A stretch of 64,000 bases of DNA from JBEGHD01 sp049334165. Its GTDB lineage: Bacteria > Bacteroidota > Bacteroidia > Flavobacteriales_D > Sanyastnellaceae. The position numbers and the translations under genes were made by a program. Shown one piece after another: positions 26,118 through 35,301 of the stretch (positions are counted from its first letter, which is position 1; each line of letters opens with the position of its first letter). The notes below the pieces were generated by a model that was not told the DNA's origin, did no database searches, and saw only the letters and a list, made by a program, of their open reading frames with translations. Where the stretch lies: the NCBI GenBank assembly GCA_049334165.1, contig JBEGHD010000006.1. One strand, 5' to 3'.

Positions 26118-26148
26118 CAAATATAAAGTGAATTTGATTCCATCCAAA
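26118..26148 (-). promoter_or_regulatory. Promoter of tRNA-Val
   Basis: On the minus strand TTTG (26145-26148), a 19-base spacer, then TATATTTG (26118-26125). This is a textbook Bacteroidota promoter, 32 bases before the tRNA 5' end. Confidence 0.85.
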
Positions 26149-26259
26149 TATTCGAGCAAAAAATTCTTTTCGCCAATCACTATTTTCTGAGGACTCCTAG
26201 TCAACTCCTGGAAAACGATCGTTTTTTATCACTTTTGCCTGGATGAAATCACACGCACC

Positions 26260-27054
26260 ATGTTAATTGTATTTTGGAGGATTAGAAGCCTCTGGACATA
26301 CTGGAGAAAAGCCGTGAGTAGGCACGGAGTACACTCTCCTTTTGTCTTTGAATTCATCCACTACGTAATGGCTCCAATGCATTTTTATGCTTTTGATGAA
26401 CTGGAGGAGCTGAGAAGAAAAATGTTACAAGATGAAAGGCTGATCGAAGTAAATGACCTGGGTGCCGGCTCAAAAAAAGGTGCGAAGCAAATGAGAAAGG
26501 TCTCAGAGATAGCAAATGTTTCATTGTCCCCGAAGATTTCTTGTCAGGTTCTCTTTCGACTTATCAATCACTATGAGCTCAGAAATCAAATTGAACTGGG
26601 TACGAGCCTGGGACTCTCCTCGCTTTATCTGGCAGCTAGTTCCTCAAAAAATAATCTTACTACGTTCGAAGGCTCTCCGGAGATTGCTGACGTAGCCCTT
26701 GAAAATTTCGGCCGGTCATCAGTCCAAAATATTGAGCTCATAAAAGGGAATTTCGACTCAAAACTTTCGGAGCACTTGGAAAATAAGTCAAACTCAATTG
26801 ATTTTGCTTTCGTGGATGGCAACCACCGAAAAGACGCTACATTGAGATATTACGAACAACTCCTTGCCAAAACTCATGAGGGATCCGTTTTGGTTTTTGA
26901 CGATATCCACTGGTCACCACCGATGGAGGAAGCTTGGGCAGAAATCGTTGCAGATTCTCGCAATTCTATAACGATTGATTGGTATCGGTTGGGGTTTGTT
27001 TTCTTCAGAAAAGGAATTGAAAAACAGCATTTTGTTTTGAAGCAAAGGCCCTAG
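26260..27054 (+). CDS. Class I SAM-dependent methyltransferase
   Basis: A 264-residue protein with an N-terminal segment (SRHGVHSPFVFEFIHYVM) characteristic of a Bacteroidota methyltransferase family. Its Rossmann domain follows: motif I in IELGTSLGLSSLYLA (about 110-124), then FEGSPEIADVALENF. SIDFAFVDGNHRKDATLRYY resembles the acidic motif of Methyltransf_24 / O-methyltransferase-like proteins, and VLVFDDIHWSPPM the next strand. The substrate is not determinable. The gene stands alone, divergent from tRNA-Val. Confidence 0.8.
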   Translation: MLIVFWRIRSLWTYWRKAVSRHGVHSPFVFEFIHYVMAPMHFYAFDELEELRRKMLQDERLIEVNDLGAGSKKGAKQMRKVSEIANVSLSPKISCQVLFRLINHYELRNQIELGTSLGLSSLYLAASSSKNNLTTFEGSPEIADVALENFGRSSVQNIELIKGNFDSKLSEHLENKSNSIDFAFVDGNHRKDATLRYYEQLLAKTHEGSVLVFDDIHWSPPMEEAWAEIVADSRNSITIDWYRLGFVFFRKGIEKQHFVLKQRP

Positions 27055-27076
27055 TCTGAGATCGATGTTAGATTAG

Positions 27077-27084
27077 TATCTTTG
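27077..27084 (+). promoter_or_regulatory. Candidate -7 element (TATCTTTG)
   Basis: An exact TAnnTTTG match 28 bases before the small secreted-protein gene. No clear -33 TTTG at standard spacing. Confidence 0.45.
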
Positions 27085-27112
27085 TGATTAAACCAACCAA
27101 AAGAGAAAACAC

Positions 27113-27610
27113 ATGAAAAAGATGATTTTTATTCTGGCCTTTGCACTGCCAGTGCTTTGTTTTGGGCAAAAGGATAACGTAAAGCTCGGTGAACAAAAAC
27201 AAAGAGAAAAAGGACAAACTGAGAATGACTACGAGAGAGAGCGCGCCAGAAAAGAGCAGCAGATGGAGCAGCGTGAACGCCAGCAAGAAATGATGCGTGA
27301 GATGAGGAGTGCTCTCTCAGAACCAGATTCTTTCCTTTACATGGAGCTTACGGTTATGAGCAATGGGAAAGAGGAAGAGGTGAGATTGAATGTTTCAAAA
27401 TCTCTTCTTGACCAGATAGGTGATCCTGTAAAGGCCAGAAAACTCGAATCCATGAATTCAACGTCTTTTAGAAGTCTCACAGATGCACTGAATGAACTTG
27501 ACAAGGTCGGATTCAAGTATCTGGATAGTTACTCGGTTGGGATAAAGGAACCTGTTTTGAAGGTGATCTTGAGAATGCCCTTGCCGGAAGAAAATGGACG
27601 TAGAAAGTGA
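27113..27610 (+). CDS. Small secreted coiled-coil protein, unknown function
   Basis: A 165-residue protein not matched to a known family. MKKMIFILAFALPVLCFGQ is a clear signal peptide ending before KDN. The mature part starts with a very charged, Glu/Arg/Gln-rich helix (about 25-70) likely to form a coiled coil. A compact alpha/beta part of about 90 residues follows (FLYMELTVMSNGKEEEVRLN to VILRMPLPEE). It probably acts in the periplasm. It ends in a terminator and has its own -7 element, so it is monocistronic. Confidence 0.65.
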   Translation: MKKMIFILAFALPVLCFGQKDNVKLGEQKQREKGQTENDYERERARKEQQMEQRERQQEMMREMRSALSEPDSFLYMELTVMSNGKEEEVRLNVSKSLLDQIGDPVKARKLESMNSTSFRSLTDALNELDKVGFKYLDSYSVGIKEPVLKVILRMPLPEENGRRK

Positions 27611-27643
27611 TTGAATGAAATCGACATTTGAATAACATAAACT

Positions 27644-27671
27644 AGCCTCGAAATATCTTCGGGGCTTTTTT
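27644..27671 (+). terminator. Terminator after the small secreted protein
   Basis: AGCCTCGAA (27644-27652) pairs with TTCGGGGCT (27658-27666) with one T-G pair, followed by a T run. It ends 6 bases before the histidine kinase start. Confidence 0.8.
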
Positions 27672-27676
27672 GAACC

Positions 27677-28630
27677 ATGAAGCCTACCTTTAAAAGATCC
27701 ATTATCCTGCTTTATTTGCTGGCGTGCTACGTTGTATTCCAGTTTTTGTGGTGGGCCTATTACCTGGTTACTCTCCATCGGCAGGTTTTGACATTAGAAA
27801 TTGAAGCTGCCGACAGTGCGCTGAATCAGGAATTGCTGGATGATCGTTTCCAGGCCAAACTTTTGATGGTCCTTGGAGAAGGAGCAGTGTTCTTAACTCT
27901 TCTTTTTGTAGGGATTTGGAAATTGAATCAGTACCTCCAAAGGGAGCGGAAACTCGCTCAGCTACAAAGCAACTTCATGCTGTCAGTTACGCACGAACTA
28001 AAATCGCCCATAGCCGCTATTAGATTGCACCTGGAAACCATGCAACGCAGAGAGCTAGATCGGGATAAACAGGAAGAAATTATAGCTCGCTCACTAGAAG
28101 AAAGCCAGCGATTAGATCACTTAACAGAGAATATTTTATTGGCCTCCAGAATCGAAAAGGGAGGTGAGTTATTCCACTTCGAGAAAACTGATTTTTCCGA
28201 ACTTGTAAAAAAAGTTTGTAGTCAGCTTTCCGATTCACAGCACGGAGAGCATTATCTGGAGGAAGAAGTTGAGAATGGTATTGAAGCCGAAATCGATCGG
28301 TTTGCGGTGGAGGTATTGTTGAAAAACCTGATCGAGAATGCTCAGAAATATACGCCAGCAGGCACTCGAATTCAGGTTGTGCTGAAAAATAAGGATCATA
28401 AAATTATACTAACTGTTGCCGATGAAGGCCCTGGGATTGAAAATGCAGAGAAGGAGGAAGTCTTTAAGAAGTTTTATAGAACGGGTAGCGAACAAGTGAG
28501 AAAGAGCAAAGGTACCGGACTCGGCCTCTTTTTGGTCAAAGAGATTGCAATGCTTCATCGAGCAAAAGTTACCATTGAAGATAATTATCCTCAGGGCTCA
28601 ATTTTTCGAGTAATTTTTAATGAAAAGTGA
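27677..28630 (+). CDS. Sensor histidine kinase without adjacent regulator
   Basis: A 317-residue two-TM kinase (helices about 8-30 and 63-85) with a periplasmic loop of only about 32 residues and no recognisable sensor domain. HisKA has phospho-acceptor His106 in SVTHELKSPIAAIRL. The ATPase domain shows the N box NLIENAQKYTPAG, G1 VADEGPGIENA, the F box FKKFYR, and G2 KGTGLGLFLVKEI, so it should be active. No response regulator is nearby. The tiny loop suggests it senses within the membrane or through a partner. Its TGA stop overlaps the gpmI ATG by one base, which couples it to a glycolytic gene. Confidence 0.9.
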   Translation: MKPTFKRSIILLYLLACYVVFQFLWWAYYLVTLHRQVLTLEIEAADSALNQELLDDRFQAKLLMVLGEGAVFLTLLFVGIWKLNQYLQRERKLAQLQSNFMLSVTHELKSPIAAIRLHLETMQRRELDRDKQEEIIARSLEESQRLDHLTENILLASRIEKGGELFHFEKTDFSELVKKVCSQLSDSQHGEHYLEEEVENGIEAEIDRFAVEVLLKNLIENAQKYTPAGTRIQVVLKNKDHKIILTVADEGPGIENAEKEEVFKKFYRTGSEQVRKSKGTGLGLFLVKEIAMLHRAKVTIEDNYPQGSIFRVIFNEK

Positions 28631-30144
28631 TGAATAAAAACAAAACCGCATTGATCATCCTGGATGGTTGGGGGTATGGAAAGAAGGACTCGTCTGATGC
28701 CGTTTTTCAGGCGGATACTCCATTTTTTGACCAACTAATTAGGGAGTACCCAAACAGTACTTTACTCACGCATGGTGAGAACGTGGGACTGCCCGAAGGT
28801 CAAATGGGCAATAGTGAAGTGGGGCACATGAATATTGGAGCTGGAAGAATTGTTTATCAGGATTTGGTGAGGATTAATAACTCAATAAAAGATGGTAGCT
28901 TTTTTGAGCTCCAGGTGCTGAAAGAAGCCATGAGAAAAGCATCTATCTCAAACTCTAAACTTCATATCATAGGGTTGGTTTCAGATGGCGGTGTCCATAG
29001 CTCGCAAGAACATTTGCATGCCCTGTGTGAAATGGCCAAAAGGTCACAGGTTGGTGAGTTTTTCGTTCATGCATTCACAGATGGGCGAGATACCGATCCA
29101 CACGGAAGTCTTGAACACATCTCCAGGCTGGAAGAAAAGCTCAAAGAAACCGGAGGCGAAATCGCCACACTGGTTGGTCGATACTATGCCATGGACCGCG
29201 ACAAAAGGTGGGAGAGGATTAAAAAGGCCTATGACTTGCTGGTTCGCGGGTCGGGAGAAAAATACGACAGTGCATTAGAAGGTATTCGGGCTTCACATGA
29301 GGCCGGCATAACAGATGAGTTTATCGAGCCAATTGTCCTCAATTCCTCGGCATCAGCGAAGATTAAGAAAGACGATGTTGTCATCTGTTTTAACTTCAGG
29401 ACAGATCGCTGTCGAGAAATCGTAATGGCGCTCAGCCAGCAGGATTTCCCCGATTATGAAATGAAGCAATTACCGCTACACCTGGTGACGATGACCAACT
29501 ACGATCATACTTTTGAAAACATAAATGTAGTTTTTGAAAAACCTGACCTCGAGAAAACTCTTGGGGAGGTTATTTCTCAGAATGGTTTAACGCAAGTGAG
29601 AGTGGCTGAAACAGAAAAGTACCCACATGTTACATTTTTCTTTTCTGGGGGGCGAGAAAGAGAGTTTGACAGAGAGAAGCGAATTATGATCAACTCCCCA
29701 AAGGTTGCCACCTACGACCTACAGCCAGAGATGAGTGCTCCAGAAGTTGCCGATAAAATCACTAATGAGATGAGAGAGCAAGTGCCGGATTTTATTTGTC
29801 TCAATTTTGCCAACCCCGACATGGTTGGTCACACCGGGGTTTTTAAAGCTATTAAAAAAGCCTGCGAGGCAACGGATAAGGCTCTCAAACAAGTAGTTGA
29901 AGTAGGTCAGCAGCTGGGATACAAATTCGTAATCGTTGCCGATCATGGAAATGCGGATAATGCTGTAAATGAAGACGGTTCAGCAAACACTGCTCACAGC
30001 GTAAACCCTGTTCCTGTAATTGTCACCGGTGAAAACGGGCGCAAATTGAATCAAGGTATTTTGGCAGACGTTGCTCCCACAATTTTGGAGATGATGAAAT
30101 TGGAGCAACCAAAGGAAATGACAGGAAGGTCTCTGTTGGATTAA
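28630..30144 (+). CDS. gpmI: 2,3-bisphosphoglycerate-independent phosphoglycerate mutase
   Basis: Interconverts 3- and 2-phosphoglycerate using two metal ions and a phosphoserine intermediate. It has 504 residues, normal length. Ser62 in QMGNSEVGHMNIGAGR is the catalytic serine; LIILDGWGYG holds the first metal Asp, and VADHGNAD and the terminal NTAHSVNPVP the metal ligands of the phosphatase domain. The start is ATG 28630, overlapping the kinase stop (TGATG); a GTG one codon earlier is less likely. Convergent with the anchor-L gene, with a terminator between them oriented for that gene. Confidence 0.96.
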   Translation: MNKNKTALIILDGWGYGKKDSSDAVFQADTPFFDQLIREYPNSTLLTHGENVGLPEGQMGNSEVGHMNIGAGRIVYQDLVRINNSIKDGSFFELQVLKEAMRKASISNSKLHIIGLVSDGGVHSSQEHLHALCEMAKRSQVGEFFVHAFTDGRDTDPHGSLEHISRLEEKLKETGGEIATLVGRYYAMDRDKRWERIKKAYDLLVRGSGEKYDSALEGIRASHEAGITDEFIEPIVLNSSASAKIKKDDVVICFNFRTDRCREIVMALSQQDFPDYEMKQLPLHLVTMTNYDHTFENINVVFEKPDLEKTLGEVISQNGLTQVRVAETEKYPHVTFFFSGGREREFDREKRIMINSPKVATYDLQPEMSAPEVADKITNEMREQVPDFICLNFANPDMVGHTGVFKAIKKACEATDKALKQVVEVGQQLGYKFVIVADHGNADNAVNEDGSANTAHSVNPVPVIVTGENGRKLNQGILADVAPTILEMMKLEQPKEMTGRSLLD

Positions 30145-30178
30145 AAAAAAAACACCGCCTTCATTTGCGAAGACGGTG
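30142..30178 (-). terminator. Terminator of the 709-residue secreted-protein gene
   Basis: CACCGCCTTC (30153-30162) pairs with GAAGACGGTG (30169-30178) with one mismatch. The A run at 30143-30152 becomes a U run on the minus strand. Confidence 0.8.
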
Positions 30179-30238
30179 CTCAATTGTTTAGGGTGTCTAA
30201 TAGAACCTAAATGATTTTCTTTTTCACTTAGTACATGG

Positions 30239-32368
30239 CTACCTTGATATTTGTAAGTAGCCTGCAAAGTCTTTTCCATCAGTTCTCTTGAAGATGTAAT
30301 AGTAAGTTCCCTCTTTTACATCTTCGCCTGATGTCGTGGTTCCATCCCAATCATTTTGATAATTGGAGGTTTCGAAAACTGTGATGCCCCATCTGTTTTT
30401 CACGAGAAGAGAGCTTCCCTGGAAACCTTCCAGTCCTTCAATCCAGAATACATCGTTGATGTTGTCTCCATTTGGAGTGATGATATTCGGAATGCTCGTG
30501 TCGCATACTTCAACTACCACTTCTGCAAGTCCGAAGTTCCCGCATTCATCAGTTATAGCAATGTTGATGGTGTCATTCAGGCTCGAAGAAGTTGTGAAAG
30601 AGCCATCCTCATTGATGTTAATCCCTTCTACGTCTGTTCCGAAAGTGAATACACCAGTTCCACCAGAAATTGGCTGAATGGTGCCATTCGTTCCAGCGCA
30701 CAGCGTATCCGGAGAGGCTACAATCGGTTGGATGTCGTAATTTTCGAGGAAGACTGTCACTGTTGTCGAGATGGTTTCACCACATTGGTCAGTTATGGTC
30801 ACATCGTATTCTGTAAACTCCTGGTCGAGTGGAGAAACAGTCACCACTGACGTGTCCGGCAATGCTATATTCGCCCAGTCGTAGATGTATGAAGGGGCTC
30901 CGTTGGTCGGATTGACCGTAATTTCCGTAGAGCCTCCAGGGCAAAGCACGCTGTATTCTTCAGGTGATAATTCCATTGGAGTATAGTCTACAGAAACAGA
31001 AATGGAATCCTGCACGACCGTTCCACATAAGTCAGTGACTTCTACTAAATATTGAGTAGTAGTGTCTGGGAGAACTTCAATGACCGAAGTAGTGTCACCT
31101 GTGCTCCAGTTATAGAAGTAGGTGCCCATTCCCTCAACCACATTTGCAGTCAGTGTTGTAGGGTCGTTAGGACATGCCACTCCCGACCCTTGCAATTCGA
31201 GAACTGGTTCGATGTAATCTACAATCGCCAGACTTGCTGAAGTTGTGTCGAAGTCTCCACAAGAGTTTTGATAAACGTATTGTAGAATGATACTTTCAGC
31301 TCCTTCGTCAATGTCATCTTCTATAGCGTCTATTTGGATTTCAATTGACTGCTCACCACTGTCGAGAAAGACGAAAGGAGGGATTTCGGTAATGTCAACC
31401 CCGTTTTCTGCAGTTCCGAGGATATCGAAATAAATGGTCGTAGAATCGTCAGCTACTGGTCGGAATACGCTAAACGAACCTGTGTTACAACCTTCTATCA
31501 AGGTAGTGTCACCGAGGAAGTTTGGCTGGTCTGGATTGATGTTACCAGAACCTTCGATGAAAGTAGCATTCGACTCGAAGCTACCAGCTTCGAGGAAAAC
31601 TGCAGAATCATATGCAGTATCTAATGCATCAGCAATGACAATTTTAATGTGATAGGTCTCTCCACATTGTAATTGAGCATTTGCCGGAAGAAGAGTCGTA
31701 TAGCCATCGTATTGGATGCCATTAGGATCATTGTTGTCAAGGTTGTTGATGTAGTATTCGCAGTAGTCGCATGGTCCGCTAACCCCGTCACCACCATTGT
31801 TGAGGTTGTCAATAGTGACGGCCAGATCTGTACCTGGGATTTGTGCAATGTTTTCTGCATTGTCTGAATAAGGGCCATTTAACCCTGGCCCACTCAAGAA
31901 AAAAGCGAAAGCATCGTTAAAACTGTCCACAAACTCAGGATATTCTTCCGAGGCCCAAACGAAATTGAAACTCAAGGAGTCACCAGTTGCCGTGAAATCG
32001 AACTCCAAAACAGCGATATCTCCAGCACTCGACTCGATTTGTTCAATGTCGGGGTCTGATACTCCGGGATTTGATGTTATGACAGTTTCACTACCAGAAT
32101 CATTGGGTCCAATTGCTCCAGAAACCCCGCCACTGGCGAGAATTACCCCAGCTTCCATTCCTATTCCGCAGTCTACGCATTCAAAGGATCCTATTTGTGC
32201 CGGACCTCCATTGTAAGTGACATTACTCACCTCAAGTCCGTCACCAAGCAAAAGCTCCAGAGCTTCTTCCGCTGTTATTCCTTCGTTCACAGTCAGTTGT
32301 CCGAAAGCAGTTTCTCCTGCTAATACTAGCAAGGCTAAAAGGAGTACTGATTTAAATTTCCTGTACAT
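30239..32368 (-). CDS. Secreted choice-of-anchor-L protein with T9SS type B sorting domain
   Basis: A 709-residue cell-surface protein. The signal peptide (KSVLLLALLVLAGETAFG, before QLT) is followed by a choice-of-anchor-L domain (about 25-270; GLEVSNVTYNGGPAQIGSF, then FNFVWASEEYPEFVDSFNDA). Next come a Calx-beta-like stretch with TAENGVDITEIPPFVFLDSG, three or so Ig/SprB-like repeats rich in Asp/Thr/Val (about 390-610), and the terminal gliding-motility-associated domain (IITPNGDNINDVFWIEG ... KEGTYYYIFKRTDG). The sorting domain predicts export by T9SS. It is probably an adhesin or gliding-surface protein. The tandem neighbour upstream has the same plan. Confidence 0.88.
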   Translation of the reverse strand: MYRKFKSVLLLALLVLAGETAFGQLTVNEGITAEEALELLLGDGLEVSNVTYNGGPAQIGSFECVDCGIGMEAGVILASGGVSGAIGPNDSGSETVITSNPGVSDPDIEQIESSAGDIAVLEFDFTATGDSLSFNFVWASEEYPEFVDSFNDAFAFFLSGPGLNGPYSDNAENIAQIPGTDLAVTIDNLNNGGDGVSGPCDYCEYYINNLDNNDPNGIQYDGYTTLLPANAQLQCGETYHIKIVIADALDTAYDSAVFLEAGSFESNATFIEGSGNINPDQPNFLGDTTLIEGCNTGSFSVFRPVADDSTTIYFDILGTAENGVDITEIPPFVFLDSGEQSIEIQIDAIEDDIDEGAESIILQYVYQNSCGDFDTTSASLAIVDYIEPVLELQGSGVACPNDPTTLTANVVEGMGTYFYNWSTGDTTSVIEVLPDTTTQYLVEVTDLCGTVVQDSISVSVDYTPMELSPEEYSVLCPGGSTEITVNPTNGAPSYIYDWANIALPDTSVVTVSPLDQEFTEYDVTITDQCGETISTTVTVFLENYDIQPIVASPDTLCAGTNGTIQPISGGTGVFTFGTDVEGININEDGSFTTSSSLNDTINIAITDECGNFGLAEVVVEVCDTSIPNIITPNGDNINDVFWIEGLEGFQGSSLLVKNRWGITVFETSNYQNDWDGTTTSGEDVKEGTYYYIFKRTDGKDFAGYLQISR

Positions 32369-32464
32369 GATTTTTCAATTTCATTTACTTACTGTCACAG
32401 TGATGGCATGAACTTTTAGAAAGTTGTCTGTGCCTGTTATTTAATGTGCGTCAATTTCGGAAAA

Positions 32465-32495
32465 TAGAAAAAGCGCTGCCTTACTGGAGCGCTTT
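32465..32495 (-). terminator. Terminator of the 869-residue secreted-protein gene
   Basis: AAAGCGCT (32470-32477) pairs with AGCGCTTT (32488-32495). On the minus strand it runs into TTTTTCTATTTT, so it separates the two anchor-L genes. Confidence 0.75.
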
Positions 32496-32517
32496 CTCTC
32501 TAATTTGTTGACAATAA

Positions 32518-35127
32518 TTATCGGATAATTAGAATATTTCCGGTTTTTTCTATTTCATTTCCAGCAATGCCAGTGGCTTTTATTCGATAAGAGTAAATTT
32601 CATCCTCTACATAATACTCGCCTCCTTTATGCTCGCCTTCCCACACTTCGTCAATATTTTGTGAGTGGTAAACCAGACTTCCCCAACGATTGTAAATCCA
32701 GATTTCGAATTCTTCTACATCGTGGCCTTCCACTTTGAAGTAATCGTTTATTCCATCACCGTTAGGTGTGAAAGCATCTGGAATGTAGATTCCTGCATCC
32801 GGATAATAAGTTATTGACGCTGAGTCGGTGCACATGTTCTCAGTCGTTACATAAAGTGTGATGGTGTGGGGTTCCAGATCATAATAAGTGTGAGAAGGAT
32901 TCTCCTCAGTGCTGGTGGTTCCGTCATCAAAGTCCCAGAGGTAGTCACCCTCATAGTTCGAAGCATTGGTAAACTCTAATCCCCAACTACCGACTTTATC
33001 ATAGTTGAAATTGGCAATGACTTCTTCTACCTGAACTAAAATCTCCGCTTCAGTTGCATTTCCACAAACATCTTCAGCGTATATGCTATATGTTGTGGTT
33101 TCCCAAAGTCTTTCTTCTATTTCGGTTACGTTTTGTTCATTTACTGGAGACCATTCATAGCTGTAACCGCCCTGTCCGCCTGTTGCAAAAGCAAATAGTT
33201 CGATGGAGTCTCCATGACAAATGACAGTGTCGTTGTGAGTGATTAATTCGATAGGCTCAGGTGGAATTATTACGCTCATATCATCCTGATTTGAGTTTCC
33301 GCACTGATCCTCTACGAAAAGCGAGATTTCCACTGTTTCCCCAGTGTTGACTTCGATTTGTTCGTCAGTGCTAATGGAAATACCTTCTTCAAACCATTCG
33401 TAGGAATAATCGCCAATTCCCCCACTTACGTTAGGGGTGATGAGGCTGGTGTCAAGACACGTCACGGTCAGGTCAGGGCCGAGGTCAACGTTGACAGGTA
33501 CTGGTGGAAAAGAAATTTCTATTTCGTCTGAGGCTTGCGAGAGGCATTCGTCAAAAACATTTAATGTCAGCGTTCCTGGCCCCACGTCAATCCCTTGCAT
33601 GTCCAGTATCGAAGCTAGGGTTAGAGTGTCTCCAGATGAATTTATCCAAACGTAGTCATACGTTTCACTTCCACCTTCAACGGCAGGGTCAACTACCAAA
33701 TCTTCCAGGCAGTCAAGTTGCTGATCTGGACCAAGGTCAACGGTCATTGGTGGGTAGTCGGGCAAGATTACTTCGAGCACTCCATCTACCGGCTCCATAC
33801 CGCAAGTGTCAGTTGCCGTGTAGTTGAGAGTTGTAGATTCGTAGAATACTGTATCTAGCGGCCATCCTACAGATCCACTTTCCCACTCAATGTTGTACAA
33901 TCCAAACCCTCCGGAAACCTCAGGTTCAAGGCTCACTTCAATTCCGCAATCCGTATTGAGTGGGGGAGATTCGACTTCGAGAGGTTCTGGATCCTGTATG
34001 TAGAAAGTGTAAGTGCTTTCGATTGAAGCTCCAGTACACTCCAGTTGAGTTTCGAAAGTAATTGTAAGACTTTCGACTCCTTCATCTAGCGCATCTTCAA
34101 AAGTTGTGAAAGGCACCTCAACTGAATAAACATCTTCTGGGAAGAATATTTGGTCGGGCAGCTCTTCGTAGTCTACTCCGTTTTCGGCTGAACCTGTTAT
34201 AGTGAGGTCTACTGCCGTAGCACTTGAGTTTCCTTCTGGTCGAGTGAACACAAAATTGTTTTGACCACAGCCTTCATAGACTGTGGAGTCGTTTACACCT
34301 ACTGCACCGAGATCCAGATCGAGTGAGATGAGCTCACTGGTAAAACTTCCACCTTCGAGGAAAACGCCCGAATCAAGAATGGAATCACTTCCATCAGCAA
34401 TTACAATTTTGATGTGATAGGTTTCTCCGCATTGAACAGGGTGCTTCGCTGTTAAAACAACAGTCATACCGTCATACTCGATGTAAAAGGGGTCAGAGGC
34501 GAATGGCTCAGGAATCCCATTTACAAAGTCGTCATCATCTCCATTGTCAATGTAGTATTCGGGGTTGACTGTTTCATTCACATTATTCAAGGTCACAGGT
34601 ATGTTTGTGCCTGGTAAAACTGCGATGTTCACCGGATCCAGAGTTACAGATACACCAGAAAGAATAAATGCAAATGCATCGTTTATTGAGCCATTAGCAT
34701 ATTGCATGTACTCGTCAGATCCAAAGACGTAATTGAACTTTACAGTATCCCCTGTAGGAACGAAATCAAACTCAAGCACTGAGGCGTCATTCGTTGTAAT
34801 GTCCGCAATTGCAGAAAGATCATCGTCTCCGGGTGTTCCCACCGAGGTGCTAACACTCATGTCCTCATTTGGACCAATGGCATTTTGAATATCACCTGAA
34901 GACATAATTATGCCGTAAGGAATTCCCACATTGGCGTTCTCGGAGTTAAACTCTCCTATCTGCAAAACTGGATCTCCCGTGTATTCAATGTTCGAGACCG
35001 TCACTCCTTCTCCAAGAAGTACTTCCTCTACTAGCTCTTCAGGTGTTAACGTGTTCTCAATCACGAGCTGAGAATAAAGAGCCGAAGAGCAAAGAATTAG
35101 TGATAAAAAACAGATGAGCTTTCGCAT
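32518..35127 (-). CDS. Secreted choice-of-anchor-L protein with PKD and T9SS type B sorting domains
   Basis: An 869-residue paralogue of the downstream secreted gene. Order: signal peptide (LICFLSLILCSSALYS), choice-of-anchor-L domain (about 20-265; FNYVFGSDEYMQYANGSIND, then GETYHIKIVIADGSDS as in the other copy), and a Calx-beta-like part with SAENGVDYEELPD. Four or five Ig-like repeats follow with VDLGPDQQLDCLE / VDLGPDLTVTCLD starts, then a PKD domain (YLWDFDDGTTSTEENPSHTY). It ends in the sorting domain (AFTPNGDGINDYFKVEG ... IYNRWGSLVY). Each gene has its own terminator, so they are probably separate transcripts. The role in adhesion or gliding is inferred. Confidence 0.88.
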   Translation of the reverse strand: MRKLICFLSLILCSSALYSQLVIENTLTPEELVEEVLLGEGVTVSNIEYTGDPVLQIGEFNSENANVGIPYGIIMSSGDIQNAIGPNEDMSVSTSVGTPGDDDLSAIADITTNDASVLEFDFVPTGDTVKFNYVFGSDEYMQYANGSINDAFAFILSGVSVTLDPVNIAVLPGTNIPVTLNNVNETVNPEYYIDNGDDDDFVNGIPEPFASDPFYIEYDGMTVVLTAKHPVQCGETYHIKIVIADGSDSILDSGVFLEGGSFTSELISLDLDLGAVGVNDSTVYEGCGQNNFVFTRPEGNSSATAVDLTITGSAENGVDYEELPDQIFFPEDVYSVEVPFTTFEDALDEGVESLTITFETQLECTGASIESTYTFYIQDPEPLEVESPPLNTDCGIEVSLEPEVSGGFGLYNIEWESGSVGWPLDTVFYESTTLNYTATDTCGMEPVDGVLEVILPDYPPMTVDLGPDQQLDCLEDLVVDPAVEGGSETYDYVWINSSGDTLTLASILDMQGIDVGPGTLTLNVFDECLSQASDEIEISFPPVPVNVDLGPDLTVTCLDTSLITPNVSGGIGDYSYEWFEEGISISTDEQIEVNTGETVEISLFVEDQCGNSNQDDMSVIIPPEPIELITHNDTVICHGDSIELFAFATGGQGGYSYEWSPVNEQNVTEIEERLWETTTYSIYAEDVCGNATEAEILVQVEEVIANFNYDKVGSWGLEFTNASNYEGDYLWDFDDGTTSTEENPSHTYYDLEPHTITLYVTTENMCTDSASITYYPDAGIYIPDAFTPNGDGINDYFKVEGHDVEEFEIWIYNRWGSLVYHSQNIDEVWEGEHKGGEYYVEDEIYSYRIKATGIAGNEIEKTGNILIIR

Positions 35128-35289
35128 GGCTGCAATTAGATTTTGATCAATGCATAATTAGTTAGTCGGTTGGAAGACTCAATTCAGAGGGAATAAGTTG
35201 CTTCCTGTAAGGTTATTGAAACATACACATAAATTTTCAAAAGCGTGTTAAAAACTGAGGAGTTGCTTCCTAGTCAAACTCTACTTGAA

Positions 35290-35297
35290 TACCTTTG
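35290..35297 (+). promoter_or_regulatory. Candidate -7 element (TACCTTTG) very close to a start codon
   Basis: An exact TAnnTTTG match ends only four bases before ATG 35302. If used, the mRNA would have almost no 5' leader. Confidence 0.4.
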
Positions 35298-35301
35298 GCT
35301 C

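Noticed and set aside
25934..26176. 80-residue frame over tRNA-Val (SSVGSEHLPYKQRV-type sequence)
   Set aside because: It is a translation of the tRNA gene and its promoter; such frames are common annotation errors.
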